Source: Oxytricha trifallax (lineage: Eukaryota; Ciliophora; Spirotrichea; Sporadotrichida; Oxytrichidae). From it: a stretch of DNA of 64,000 bases. A model generated the notes under the pieces. The model had not been told where the DNA came from and made no database searches. It worked only from the letters and a program-made list of their open reading frames with translations. The position numbers were made by a program, and so were the translations under genes. The stretch spans positions 62,001-126,000 of the forward strand of contig ARYC01025601.1 of NCBI GenBank assembly GCA_000711775.1, in the 5' to 3' direction. Below are positions 22,000 through 35,519 of this stretch, piece by piece (position 1 is the first letter of the stretch; the number at the start of each line of letters is the position of its first letter).

Positions 22000-22394
22000 T
22001 TTTAATATGAAATAAAATATTTATGATAAAATTTATTAGGCATAATATTTAATTTTACTTGGCCGGACAAAGTGAGAAAAAAATTATAGAAAATTTCTCT
22101 TTTTGTCCGGTTTTTATTTATTTGATAAAAATTAATAATATAAAAAAAGAAAAGATGAAAAAGAATTGAGGCCCTAATGTTTGTGATTCTACTATGTTGA
22201 TTTGAAGAGCAGATTTAAGATTTTTAGTCTTGAGGCTAAAGTTCCAAACCGAGCGAGCAAGATACGAACAATTGAGAATTGCATTGAAGATGAAAGTTTG
22301 CAGGGTAAGGAATAATAATTATAATATTCTAAACAATAAAGTTCTTTTTATATTTGTATTTCTAAGAATTGGAAAATCTCTAAATTTTAGCCAA
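21990..22394 (-). repeat. Right long TIR of the TBE-like element
   Basis: Partner of 17239-17645. The transposase ATG (21997-21999) lies at its inner edge, as in TBE1, so the repeat probably also carries the transposase promoter. Confidence 0.88.
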
Positions 22395-24660
22395 AAATGT
22401 CAAGAATATACTTGTAGAATTCATAACAAAAGTTTCCATCTAAATTTAGATCAAATGGAGCTAAGTCTAGGAGGAAGTATTTGTAACAGTAAAGGTTCTC
22501 AATAGTTTGATTGTTTATTAAGTTAATAAAAATAATAATAGATTATCAAGAGTATGCATCTTAAGGATAAATTTTCTCTAACTTGCTCCAATTTATTTCT
22601 TAAAAATAATAGCATCATTTCACCTCACTAATTAATTATCAATTTAAATACTATCTGCCCTAATAGAGATCTTCCTGCTTTTATTTGTTTATTGTTTAAT
22701 AGATTTAAGATTCTTTATGAAAATGTAAGCTATTTCTCTTGCTTTGCTGTTGAAAATTGGCATGCCAAATTTTTAATTGTCCCTTTGAGTTTTTTTGTGG
22801 TATCTTTTTATTTCATTTCCTCCTATATCTTGATTAATTCAGCATGACTTGTACATTTGAGCATTCATTATTCTCACACATTTCATTGTTTTTTCATTAA
22901 TAATTTCTAGAATAAAGTTTCTATTATTCTTCTTGTCCGTTAGGCTAGATCTATTCATTCTTTTTAATGTGATCTATGTTATGTGGGCCTAGATAAGTAT
23001 CTTAAGACTGAGAACATATGGAAATAGCTAGTAGTTTGTTTCCAAGCAGGTAACTCCAAGAAAATGATATGATATTGAATGGCTTTATAATATCGAAATC
23101 ATCACTTCTACTATCTTGTTAAGCAACTTTGAAGGTTGTCTTTGTCAAATTTTCAATCCTATATGGCGGGGCAAATGAAATATCATTGACCACAATAAAG
23201 AATTAGTTGTTTTCTTCGTTATGAGAACATTGATAATCATGCATTCATTATCAAATGTTGACTTTAATCTGATGTTATATTCTCCGATCAAGTCTATTTT
23301 AGATTTGCCTTAGTATTCGTCGTCTTCCAGCTTTACACTCACATAATTTTCCTTTTAGCTGTCTGTCCTATGGAATACGCTTGTCTCTTAAGGTAATATT
23401 TCAAAGATCCTATATTAACATTATTATGATCAAATAAACTTACCCATTTTCTTCTCACTCTGATTGTATCACATAAAGAGTGTAGTAAGTCTTATTAACA
23501 AATGTGTATTTTGGATTGAAAGTAATTAGTTTTGAGAATGAAAATGGAAAGGGTAAGTAAGACACTAGTGAGACTATTTCAAAAACACTTTACTAATTCT
23601 CATTTCTTCACTTATCTTGGATGCTTATTGATTCTCCCTAGAGTTTACTTATGTCAAAATTAATATTTGACCATATTGAATAAATAAAGAGTACTTTAAA
23701 AAAGTCAATATTTTATCTAATTTTATTTTCAATGATTAGTTTTCATATAATAAATTCTCAACTGGGCTCTCTGAAAATAAGATTACTCTTTTAAGTTAAT
23801 CCTTATCCATCAGTGGAGTTTCAAATAAATTTGGTTTTGCAACTGATAGATAATTAAGAATTAGAACGTCATTTTATACAAGGAAATCATGATAGTTGAT
23901 GTAATAAATTGAGTTCTTTGATATCATTGTTTGCTATTCATACTTCTAATGATAGTTCTCTATCTCTTATTTTATTTCTTCTTGAGTGTGAGTAACTTCA
24001 TCAACCAATCTAACTTTGGGCATAAACCTAACACTTTATTTGAAACTTTAGTGTCTATATTTTCTAGTTTCTTTTCCTCCTCCTTTTCTTGCCCCTATTT
24101 ATTCAGCATTTCTTAAGCCATATTAATTGTTGAAACTTTATTGATATCTTCATTTGAAAGGACTGAGATGATTCCTTAATTTAAATCATCATCAATTTTA
24201 TAGGGGACTCCCAGGGTTTTAGTCTACTGTGACCATTCGGATTTGATTTAGACAAAGCATGATGGAGTTCTCTGTAATTTATGTCATATTCCACATAGTT
24301 GATGTGGCGCTTTACAGATGAGTATTTCGCATGTGACTTTCCATCTTTCACAGACTCTGTTTGGAAACTGTCTAAGCTATTTTTTTCTTCCAAATTTTTA
24401 ACCGCTTTTGTCAAATTCATCTTAAGCTGAGCTCTCCATATTATTTTTGTTGTTCTTGTATATAGAGTAGAAATCAGAGTCAATATTCTCGTAGGGCAAA
24501 TCATATTTATCGAAGGCAAAGTTTTCCTAAATTAATATTCAGTAAATATATCAAAGCTTACTGTTGTCATTTAAATTAATAGGGGCATCTGAGTGTTGTT
24601 TAGGAACCAATATTTTGAGTAGAAACTTATTTGATAGTAACCTTAAATAAAAGCAAATTT
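22395..24660 (-). CDS. VPS13-type protein, central to C-terminal part
   Basis: Minus-strand coding blocks continue the gene from the right. TFNPKYTFVNKTYYTLYVIQ near 23490-23530 is the (F)SPRY..VNKT....Q signature of VPS13 adaptor-binding repeats. KSKIDLIGEYNIRLKSTFD (about 23240-23310) follows. The last block, KYFLLDLAPFDLNLDGNFCYEF (about 22410-22480), matches the YF..LLQ..D..LD...LY.L stretch found late in VPS13 proteins. This block runs straight into the transposon end at 22394 and resumes at 17235. Frame shifts and AT-rich gaps between blocks probably include introns and eliminated sequences. Confidence 0.68.
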
Positions 24661-25480
24661 AGCGCAAAAATTAAATTGATTTTAAAATTGTGATGTCAAT
24701 TAAAACAGTAACTTTTCTATTTCAAGAATCTAAATTGATTTTTCCCAACGAAAGTGTAATTTTTCTGCTGGATTTCATCCTCTTCATTATCTTCAAACAT
24801 TGATTTGATGTAATTTTCTTGCTCAATTTATTCAGTGAGCTTATAATCAGTTAAAATAGCGAAAAAATTTATAATGTAAAAATGGACAAATACAAAATTT
24901 ACACAAAAATATCATGATTAATCTTATTCAAATAAATAATATATTACATTAATATTTAAAGGGAAAACATCAAACTATGAATATAATAAATTCTCTTGAT
25001 CATCCTATATTTTATAAAAATATAAATATTAAACTTTAATTCGTTTTTATGAATTTTAGAAGAAAATATTATCTTCTAAATCAAATAAAATTAAGTTTAT
25101 GTTAAATTGATAGTTAGTTTTCTCATATTTTGCTAATACAAGGTTAAAAATCAATATTCATATAAAAAGTTTAATATCTTAAAATTTTGTTTCTTTATAA
25201 AGAAATAAGTTGCTAATTTACTTGTTAAAATAATTTAAGCAAATCAAAAAATTTAATGATTAAAATGAAATTTAATTTTTAAATATATCAAATTCAAATA
25301 TACAAAAGTTTACATACAAAAAATAAAACTATTATATATTTATTGGTACAAAGCAGAAATAATAAATAAGTTTTTCTACCTCGTACCAATTTAATTATAT
25401 TAATTAAAAAACAAAAGATTTACAAAAATTAATTATAATAATTGTTTGTTATTAAGAACTATATATTTTTGAATAATCTT
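24661..25480. other. Long AT-rich interruption within the VPS13-type gene
   Basis: About 800 bp of strongly AT-rich DNA with no coding character, between VPS13-type coding blocks on both sides. In a germline ciliate locus this is best explained as one or more internal eliminated sequences. No long inverted repeat was found, and I could not identify the pointer repeats. Confidence 0.45.
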
Positions 25481-28400
25481 TAAAAATTGTTGCATTCAAA
25501 AATATTTTTCTATTTTAACTGAATCATCATCATCTTTATCGTTCTTCAAAGTGACGAAAGGTGAGTTATCAAAGCCTGGAATACGTAGTGACATCTCAAA
25601 GTTTCCAAGAGGGTTTAAGAACAACGTTTAATTTGATGAATACATCTTAGTCCCTAAGATAAACCATTATTTAAATATAAAATTCAATCATTAAAGGATT
25701 TTACAAATAAGGTATATAGTTCTGCTTGTCTCTGAATTATTTATATATTTCTTTTCTGTTTTGACATGGAAGGTTTAATTATCTCTAATGATATTCCTAA
25801 AAACAAGAGATATATGAACTGGTAGTAAATTCTGAATAACAAATGGAGGAGATATTTGCAAGTACTTTAATGAAATAAACTCTGTCTGCTGAGTATTAAA
25901 ATCTATGAAGCTTCTTATGCTGTACACATTTGCATTAAGCACAAAGAACAGTTAATAGTTTTTACGTTGACCTATGCTTGCATTTAAGACTTTCGAGGAA
26001 AGAATTAAAGGCTTTTTCTCGAATATTTCTCTGTCATCTTAAAGCAATGATACATCAACTACATCTGTCCATTCATACAGAGCTTAGTCTTTTCTATTCG
26101 CTTTTTCATTCATAACTGCTGGTCTCATTCATTAAAAAAAAACATAGATAATTCTTATTTGCTCAAATCCACAAGCTTTCTGAGGTATGATTAAGCTTTA
26201 CTCTGGTTAGATAATTTAGTCATGTGTACCGAAATTTTAAAAGTAATTAAATATTTATAAATTCCTGTTTTAACTTTCAAAAAGTTTTCCATTATCAAAA
26301 ACACTAACTTCCTATTTCTAAATAGGCTGCTTTTAATTCTTAGTTAGCTGAATCTCTAATGGAATTTTAAGGTTATTAGTAATTTGCATTAGTGATCTAA
26401 TAATCAGCTACTTTACTCAATGTTTCTATACTATATAGCAAATGATATAGATTTGTCACTGTTCATCCCAATAAATTCTTTGACAATTTAAGTTCTATAT
26501 GTTTATCTCAAATACTGAAGTTTTCTCGACACAGGATTCTTATCCAATATTAGCTGCAAGAATACTTTCTTTGGCTGTCCTCGAAGTTATCTGAGATTTT
26601 CTCTTCTGTAATTTGAAATTGGCCTCTTAGTTAAGCTAATTTTCTGAAGATTTCTGCATTTAAATGGTCTTCGAATTCAAACTCTTCATTATAGAGATTA
26701 ACGTTCATGTCATCCATATTGTGATCGGCTTCATCTTAGATTAGTTGCTAAATCTCTTCCAATTTATTACTCTGGAAAATTTAATTAAATAAAATTTAAT
26801 TAAAAAAAGCAATATTTTCAACTCATGCATCAAAATTAAGCTCATTTAATTCTTCAGGCCAAAGTTCTTAAAAGATGGGCTGATTGATAGTTTTAAACAT
26901 TAATATTTCTCCTGTACTGTTCTTAATGTAGTATTAAAATGAAGCCAATTTCATGTCTTTTCTGGATTTGCTATAGTTGTCCTTCAGTTCGGTCTTCTAT
27001 AGTTTTAATGCTAAATATTTAAGAATTTAATTATAAATACTTCATTAAGAGTATTCTTTCTCTTAATTAAGTACGCTTTGAAAATAAAAAAAAGTCTCAT
27101 AAAGAACAACTGAGAAGTTAAAGTTAATTATTTTATTTATCTTAATTTAAATGTTTTGACTCTTCTTCTTTGCTTCTTAAATTATAAACTCAACTTTAGT
27201 TTTCTCAATTAAAGGTTCATAAAAATTTAATTTTTTATTGAAATAGTAGACTTCAAGAGGAAAATTGCCTGTAGTTAATCTGTTGTTATTAAGCTAATTT
27301 TGAATATCTTAATTGATAGATAATTATTCATTTTTTATAAGGATTTTATGGATTATAATATCCACAGAGGTATTCCTCATTTCAATAGAAAACATAGGCA
27401 AACAGAGTTAGTCAAATTATAATAAAAAGTCTTATTTTATACTGGTATCTCCTGATTCTTTGATAAGAACAAAATAGAATTACTTAAATATTATTGAAAA
27501 GTTGCTAAGTTATTTTAGATTAATGCAAATAATTTTCATATATAAATTATAAATAATTGATTTTTATTTATTTTAAATTCTAATTATTTAAACAAGTTAG
27601 TTTTGTTCTCTGCTAAAGTTTTACTACATTTCTTTCTGCTTCTTTTAGTTAATCTTAACCTGATTCTGTAAATAATGATTAAATACTTAGTTTATGGGTG
27701 CAATATAATCAATATATATATTTTTTATGCTTATTCTTCTATTATGTTTTCAATCAAAAGCTTGATTTAGAATGTTTTTCTTAAAGATATTTCAATTTCT
27801 ATTAAGGTAATGTATTTTCATTGGTTAATTGCTAAGTTACCATCATATTTTTAGCATCTATTTGAGATTGAGAAAAATCAATATTAAATGGATGGATTAG
27901 TGTTACTTTAGCAGTAGTATCCATTAAATTTGAATGACTAATAGATTTACTATTTGAGTCTAGGCATAATATTTATTAATAATCCATAAATCACTATGAA
28001 TATTATAAGTATAGACATTTTTTGCTAGTATATCCATAAAGTTACCAGTAAAGTATAGGTTTTGGATGTTAAGCTGCTTTTACTTATTATATATTTAAAT
28101 TTTCAGTTAACTTTCAATAACGAGCATTTACTGTTCTTGACTCATATTTTTTTCAAACTCATCTTTGATATTTCAATTAAGCATTTAAATAAGATGGGGT
28201 CCACCCGTTTGCATTTGACTCTCAAAATAATTTTGTTTCTTTTCAAAAAAAAGGCCTAAAGCAATTTTTAATTAGTATATTCAAAATTTAGAGTATTTTA
28301 AGGCTTGTTATGAAGACTTTGAGAATTATTGTATGACTTTTGATCGCTCATAAGCTTTTATATCAATTCTCTCTTTTTACCTCTTTTTAAGATGTATTTA

Positions 28401-29829
28401 TAACTCTATACACTCTTGATAAGAGATAATATCATTCATAAAACTAAAATCAAAGAATTACTTTTAGTTTAGAAATTGTAAGATTTATTCTGTATTTTTT
28501 AATCTATGTATAAGATAATTCTGATATTAAGATTTGTGATTTATGCTTCTATTACATATATAATTGCTTCTTAGTGATGTTTATGATATTAGACAAATTA
28601 CAATCCAATCTTTTAAGTTTTATTAGTGCCAACCCCAAAATACAGAACGTTCTTAGCATCATAACCTTTTTGTTTTTATATCAATTAGAGAGATTTGAAT
28701 TAAGAAATAAAATTAATGCAAGCTTCTTCGCTTTTTTTTATTTTTAAGACTGTAATCTCATACATATTTCTAGAAACTTTATCATAGTTTTATGAATTTA
28801 AAAGATTTTATAAATTGAAGTTGTCAAAGGCTTAAGAAGATTTCTTGTTGGATGCATCAATAAATTCAAAATCTGTCTTTTCTTATTCAAACTATTAAAG
28901 AATTTATTAAGACTGATTATAGTTGTAAAGTATAACAAAATTATCCTCACGATCTTCGAATCCCAATCAAAATATCCACTCCATAGTGATAGTTCCAATA
29001 TTTATGGATTGAATTTCAACTAATAAATCGAGCACTTTTAGCATATTGACAGTAAACACGCATAATTTTACTTAGAATGTTTTATTTTTAACTTCTTCTT
29101 AAGTCAATACTTTATTGATATTCAGATTTTAGTTGGTGCTTTATTCGTTTATGTTTTATATTGCATTTTGATTGTTTGAAGTAATATTCTACATTATTTT
29201 GAATGAATCTTCGAAATGATGTTCAACTATATTTATAAAATAAGCATATAATTAAATTTGCTAGGAGAAGAATATAATTTTAATTGATAGTAACAACTAG
29301 TGACTAAAGATCAATAGTTTTTAATCCTTTATTTAATATTATTAAATAACTAAAATTAAAAATTTCTTGTTCCAAAATTTTCGATTTTCTCTATATATTT
29401 TATAAAAATAGAGTATAAATAATTTATAATTTCAATATCACCGAAAATCCTTGAGTTTGCATTAATGGATAAATTGCGTCTTAGAATTATGATTTAGCTA
29501 TAAATAGCATTGCTTAATCAAAATCTAGATTGAAAACCCCCTTTCTTAGCTAATGTTGATTTCTTTAATTTTTAGATACATGTTATTCCCTAATACATTT
29601 GAATTTGTGAGATTAAGCTGAAATATTCTTTTATTAATTTTATTAGAAACAGTTAAAGTCAACCAAATATTACAATCTTGTGCTTGCTATATAATAAATT
29701 AAACATTAAATGGATAGTATGATATATAAATCTCTAATAAATAAGTTCAAAATAATCTATATGAATTGGATGAACCTAATTAAAGAATTATTTACTTTCA
29801 ATTTACACGGGGACATCTTTAAACATATA
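25481..29829 (-). CDS. VPS13-type protein, middle part
   Basis: Successive minus-strand blocks in several frames. Near 25740-26110 are EWTDVVDVSLLQDDREIFEKK, KKPLILSSKVLNASIGQR, NYQLFFVLNANVYSI and LQISPPFVIQNLLPVHISLVF. The last resembles the (L)SPPF.I.N.LP..I block of the VPS13 adaptor-binding region. Near 26600-26720 an acidic stretch reads NLYNEEFEFEDHLNAEIFRKL. Coding between 27200 and 29800 is weaker and AT-rich. The order along the gene and the length (together about 12 kb of gene excluding transposons) suit a protein of roughly 3,000-4,000 residues. Exact exons are not resolved. Confidence 0.6.
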
Positions 29830-30246
29830 TTGTAGGAATACATTCGATTTGGGAAATTAAAACTAAAATAAATAAATAGTTAATATAATTCGTGGCAGTT
29901 AACTTTCTTGAAACCTAGACAATATGGTACTTGTTCGATAGAGAATTGAAAATCAGCTGGACTTTACTATTAGTGGTACCCTTCTATTTCATCCTTGGAG
30001 CGAGATAACACGACTTTAATTTAAGCATTATTATCTACTAAACAAATCACTCAAAATTAAAGTCGTGTTATCTCGCTCCAAGGATGAAATAGAAGGGTAC
30101 CACTAATAGTAAAGTCCAGCTGATTTTCAATTCTCTATCGAACAAGTACCATATTGTCTAGGTTTCAAGAAAGTTAACTGCCACGAATTTGATTAGTTAT
30201 TTATTTATTTTAGTTTTAATTTCCCAAATCGAATGTATTCCTACAA
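29830..30246. mobile_element. Family A palindromic element inside the VPS13-type gene
   Basis: 417 bp, TTGTAGGAATAC ... GTATTCCTACAA, flanked by TA at 29828-29829 and 30247-30248. The arms are almost perfect inverted copies around a short loop and include GGGAAATTAA, GTGGCAGTTAAC, TCGATAGAGAATTGAAAATC and GGAGCGAGATAACA. Near-identity of the arms suggests a young insertion. It has no ORF. Because it interrupts a host gene it must be spliced from DNA or RNA, or lie in a region removed during development. Confidence 0.9.
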
Positions 30247-30248
30247 TA

Positions 30249-33200
30249 ATATAAATTGATTTTTTATAATTCCATTTCAGTTTAAGTTCATTTTTTGTTC
30301 TATTTTTATATTCTTTTAATGGTATTTAGGCATAGCTATTAGTTATCTAAGCCTTTGATATTGCCTCTATATAAAATATAAACATTTAATAAAAAATTGA
30401 GACTTTCTTGCTTATTCAAGTTGTTATTCTATTTAACTTGGCTATTTTTCTAATTTCTCTTGATTTTCTTTTATTTAGTTTATCTATTTTTAGAGCTTAA
30501 ACAATGATTAAATTAATTAGTTTTCTAATTTATGGGAAAGTAATTTTTTAAAGAGATAAAGAAATTTTACTTAATCATTAAATTTATAGTAATTTCATAT
30601 CAAGTATGAGAACCATATAATTGAGTTGGATATTTAATGTTTAATATTTATGGTAAACTTCCTTTCATAATAGAGCATTCAACCATATTCATCGATAGCT
30701 TCAATTGATTTTAAGAATAACTCTTGATCATTTTAAAGCACTCTAATCTCCCATTATTTTAAAATTTATTTGGCATCTAGTCCATCTTGAATCATTCCTA
30801 CTTTTAGATTTAAAACCTTAAAGTTCGACACTTTTTTCTTAACCAATAATCTACAATCTAAGGCTTCCTATTAATTTGAAATATTTTAGTATTTACTCTT
30901 AGGTTATTGTTACTATGGCTTTTACTACTAGCTAATGCGAGATTAACTTTGATGGAAGTCAACTATAGAGATTATATGATTTTATTCAAGAGATTTTCAC
31001 TAATTTAAAACTCAAGCAGTCCTATTTTACTAACCACATTTGATCTATAGTTTTAATCTTGAAGCACTTATAAATTAATCGCTATCTTGATTATGCTCAA
31101 TCATGTTTATTCTGTCTTCATCTTTTAAATCAAAGATTGGCTTTCTTAACTGATCCTACTTTAGTTGGTTGTTACTCTTGGAGAATCATCTGTGAAAGAT
31201 AGTCATCATGATAGTAGTTTTAAGATTTTAATATTATTTACTGAGATTTCTTAGGAACTCAACAACAATTTTTAATTATTTTAATAGTAAGTTTGATTTA
31301 TATGTCATTTTATTACATCTTCTTCCTAATTTTATATATATAATTCATCATTTTTAGACTGATGAGTTGTCCATTTTAATTAAAGCCAATTCATGCAATT
31401 ACAACGCCGTGTATGAATTTGATTTGTAATTTATTTTTATCTTTAATTATATGATTATAGAGTATAATTAAAAAATTAAAATAAAATTATGTACATAACT
31501 CCTAATTTTTCAATTTCAAAATATAAAAAGGGAATTCCTTTGTATCTCATATGAAATTAGAGCTAGTTCTTCATAACAAAATTTTCTAATTTACTTTTCA
31601 GACCTTGCATAATTAAATAATTCAAAAACTTTAGAATTAATATAAATTTAATCTTATAATTCTATAAATTATATAATGTCTTATTTTAGATTTGATGATT
31701 CCAAGACGCTTAGCTTGAATCTATTAATCCAAAATTCGAAGATAAACTTGATTTACATAAGACTATTCTTATCTTGTTATTATTTTAAATATTTATATAA
31801 ATTAATGTTTTTATTATTTCTGTTTTATGTCTGGTTCTTATACTGTTTCGAAATGTTTGTCAAGTTTAAGCATTTAAATGATGTCTTAATCAAAAGAATC
31901 TTAAGCATCATAGAAGCCATCCTCATAAATTTCACTCTCTAGTTAATTGCTATGTTGATTCTTATTCGATTAGAATGAAAAATAAATTTAAACAAATTTT
32001 ATGCGTTCAAAGCAGATTAAATGTTCTATGTTTATCACCCAAGGATGATGTCAAAGTGCCATGTAGCGCATTCATGCCAATCAATTGATTCTTCTGGTTA
32101 CTTATGATGGTTGGTTTGCATCATAAGATCTTACTCTATTCCATTCAGAATCTGTCCTCGTCCTAGTCAAGCTCATCGAAACTTCTTCTATGAAGTCTAT
32201 TGAATTCTCTTTCAAACTTCATTTGCTAGGCATTTATATGCTCAAAATATTAGAGTTCTCTATAGACTTCTGATGAAACGAGGGTCTTCTTTAGACTTTT
32301 GATGAATATTTATCATGGTATTTTTGGAAGTTATCAGTGAATTGCTTCAGTCCTTCAATTCTTTATTTGTAATTTTAAGTTCAAAACAATTTAACCCTGT
32401 TTAAATTAGGTAATTTTACTCAATCTTTGTATCTTCTTTCAATTGTAGAGTTTACTTTTATAAATCAAAATTAATGTATGCTTTCTTTAGAATTATGAAC
32501 CTTTCATATTCTTGTTAGTTTTCTATAAATGAAAAGTTCTATAATTATTACATAGTAGCTGCATAATGCAAAACTGAATCATAAATAGTCAATGAGTACT
32601 AATCCGTAAAATCTAAAATAATTTCTTCTTTTAAATTTGGGAAATCTTAATTCATTTAGCTAACTAGTTTATTTTTTAGAGCATAATGAGACAATCTATT
32701 TCTTACAACTCTATATCCCGTCTAAAATATCAAGAACTTTGAGGCATCATAGTAAGTATTATCTGGTATTAATATTTAAATTCCCTTTAAACTACAACAC
32801 ACGAATATTTCACTTTTCTTCAACATTTATTTTTTTATCTTGGGCCTTTTGCTTGAATTACTCCAATCTAGAATCAAAATCTGATTCAGCAGAGGTATTT
32901 TTGGTAATTTGTATTGAAGCAGTATTCATAAAAATTTAAAATCTTGAAAGTAAAATACTTGCAAATAGTTCAAGAAAAGGTCAATTTATACAATTGTATT
33001 TTCTCTCCTTTTAAGTTTACTCTTCTTTGATTTAACTGAAATACCATAAAAGGACTTTAATCCGATTCCCCAAAAAGAGTTTGATCATTCAATATATAGT
33101 GGAAGTCCGATGTTAACATTTGTATTTGCTTCTTCATCAATATCTGTTCTTTCTTAATTAAAATCATTAAACTTTAGCCTAGTTGCTCTCTTTTTTAGTT

Positions 33201-35411
33201 CAGATCTATTAAGATCATTTGAAAGTTTTTGTCTTGGCTTATTAACATCTCTCTTATACAAAGCTCTGGAAAACTTCTGATTTTCAATCAATCTATCAAC
33301 TACTTCAGTGTTTTTAATTATCAGAAGCTTAGAAGATTTTCTTGAATTTTATATTGATTGATAAAATGTTTCCTAAATAGTCAGGAACATGAAATACTTG
33401 CTTTTAGAGTCTTGCTTTTTAGTAACAAACATAATGTCGATTTTAGGGACGTTTAAAGTCATATGACTATGAGTTTTAATTTTGAAGGCTTGAGCTTTAA
33501 ATTCATGCATATTTGGTAATAGGATTGAGCAATGTCCTAATTCCAAATTTTAGCAACTCATTATTGCCTCAATTTATTAGTCATCTACTGGCTCTTCCTC
33601 ATCATCACTTTGAATGTCTTAATTGCTTTGAACCATATTATCGAAATCTTAGAGATCTGAAGGTAAAGTCTAACTATCTTATTAAGCACCAGATATATGG
33701 CATGTAATTAAAATTTAATGGCTCATATAATAGTTTTAAGTGTTCCAGGAATCCAACTCTTCCATCTTGAGTTATTAATTTCCTCTAAGATTTCCTCTTC
33801 TTTTCAACTCTTTTCATAACAATCACAGTTTACTCTGGACTTAACTTAGTCTCTAATCTATTAACTTTATTATCTAACTTTTATTAGTCTTAAAATATTA
33901 ACTCCAAGTTTTGTGATCCAGTATCTTGAAATGATAAGTCTATCATAATAGTCATTCACATATTACATCACATATAAACTTCAGAATTTTAAATTAAGAT
34001 ATAAATTAATACAAAATTTGTTTAACTATAATAGTTCGAAGATTTGTTGATGCCTTTTCTGTTTTAATAATTTTTCACTCTTAGTTTTTCTTATATAGTA
34101 TACAGTAGAACTGTAAATAAGTTGACTAACATTTATCAATATCTAATTGTTTATAATTGCATATTTCCAATATAGCTAGGCATTACTTTTAACAGGTATG
34201 TTATATGATGGTCTAAACTTAAAGTGCTTGTTTTCAGTCCCTCCTCTTTAATGCCAAGAAAAACATTTCAACAAATATTAGTCATCTTTATAAATTTCTT
34301 CATCTAGCTGCAGCTATAAACTCTGAAAACTCTATAGCTGTGGTGGTAGGCTTGAGTACTTCTAATATAGTCTGAGGGGACAAGTTTTTCCTAAATCTAA
34401 ATTTCAAATCACAAGACTATAAGAAGAAGCAACTACTTGATTGCATTTCTACTAAAATTCCTAGTATTTCTTTCTCATTCCTTCTACAAACTTCTTTGAT
34501 TGATCTGTATGCTTTTATGGACTCAAATTCAAGAAATCTTTGTTTTTTTGCCAATTTTCTTTTGCATTTGAGTTCCAATACATAGCCTGATTTTGTAGTT
34601 CAAGCATGGAATAAGACCTTTATCCAAGCTTCTTATTATCAATATCAATAGAGACTTTTTGATAATTGCTATCGGTCATCGAATAAGTTAAATGATTCAA
34701 TACGATACCATAATTTATCATTTGATCCTTCCTGCTTTTATAGCTATCCTCAAAACGGAAATCACAGATTTTTATGACTAGTTGTAGGTTTTCTGAGATA
34801 ATCATATTTAGACGCTTCATATAGCTTTCCTTATCTTCAATCTGATTCTTTTGATCCTTTTGTCCTTGTTATTTATAAAGATATTAAATATTTTTATAAA
34901 ATTATGATTACCTTAATGATCTCAAGCACCTCGCTAACTTTCATTTTCTTTACTTTCCAGAGCATCTTTTTGAAGAATTCCTTATCATAAGCAGAACTTG
35001 ACTTAAGAACGACTTGTATTTCATCAAGATTTATTTCAACTGGTGATTTTAGTAATTTGCTCCATGAAACATTAACCTTATTTTACATATTAATGTTTTT
35101 GTTAATTTATGATACAATAGATTAATTTAAATTAATACTTAAATCTTAGATGTAACCACGGACTACTTTAACAGGAGCTCCAAAGAGATTCATGAATATA
35201 TTCTCAAGTGCATCTTTATTAATCACACTAATCTGTTTCACTACGCATCCATTCCATTTGTCTATCTCAATGTCCCTGGCGATGAAATCCTATTACTGAT
35301 ATTTAAAAATATTCTTGAGAAAAAGTCAAAAGGCAAGCGAAGTAAATGATATACCTCAATGTAGGAACCAAAGGAACTCATAGTTAAGTTCTTAAAGAAA
35401 TTTGCGAACAT
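30249..35411 (-). CDS. VPS13-type lipid-transfer protein, N-terminal part (chorein domain)
   Basis: VPS13 proteins are rod-like bridges that move lipids between membranes. Start ATG at 35411 (MFANFFKNLTMSSFGSYIE). A 59-nt GTATAT...CAG segment at 35296-35354 precedes DFIARDIEIDKWNGCVV, NKDALENIFMNLF and GAPVKVVRGYIQDL. Next comes VNVSWSKLLKSPVEINLDEI: together this is the chorein-N signature, in which a membrane-facing strand is followed by G.P..V..G.I..L and the WS.L...P..I.L...  motif. Further on, MKRLNMIISENLQLVIKICD and FRFEDSYKSR match the ..I.DNLQ..IKN.H.R.ED block. A DNA segment at 35077-35141 bounded by TAAG repeats falls between QDL and VNVSW and must be removed to keep the frame. Confidence 0.78.
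35077..35141. other. Candidate internal eliminated sequence with TAAG pointer in the VPS13-type gene
   Basis: CTTA on the plus strand (TAAG on the coding strand) occurs at 35077-35080 and 35138-35141. The 61 bp from one repeat to the next are almost pure A/T. Deleting one repeat plus the insert joins QDLK to VNVSWSK in frame within the chorein domain. Removing it as a GT-AG intron would not keep the frame, which favours DNA elimination. Confidence 0.65.
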
Positions 35412-35519
35412 AAGTAATAATTATAATTTTATAATTATTTCCTGACAAAAATATATTATTTTATGATTAATACCTATATCTAATCAATTCATTTCATATA
35501 TTTTTTTCAAAATAACTAA

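Larger units (their letters stand above)
17239..22394 (-). mobile_element. TBE-like three-gene transposon with long TIRs, inserted in the VPS13-type gene
   Basis: A 5.16-kb element bounded by TTGGCTAAAA ... TTTTAGCCAA and flanked by AAA at 17236-17238 and 22395-22397. Inverted repeats of about 400 bp (17239-17645, 21990-22394) replace the short telomeric ends of ordinary TBEs. Inside are homologues of all three TBE genes in the same relative order and orientation, seen from the right end: transposase, opposed 22-kDa-type ORF, zinc finger-kinase ORF. A family A palindromic element (19520-19929) has inserted between the last two. Both flanks encode VPS13-type protein on the minus strand, and joining them at AAA (TTT on the coding strand) keeps the frame. 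It therefore behaves as a transposon that must be excised like an internal eliminated sequence. Confidence 0.88.
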
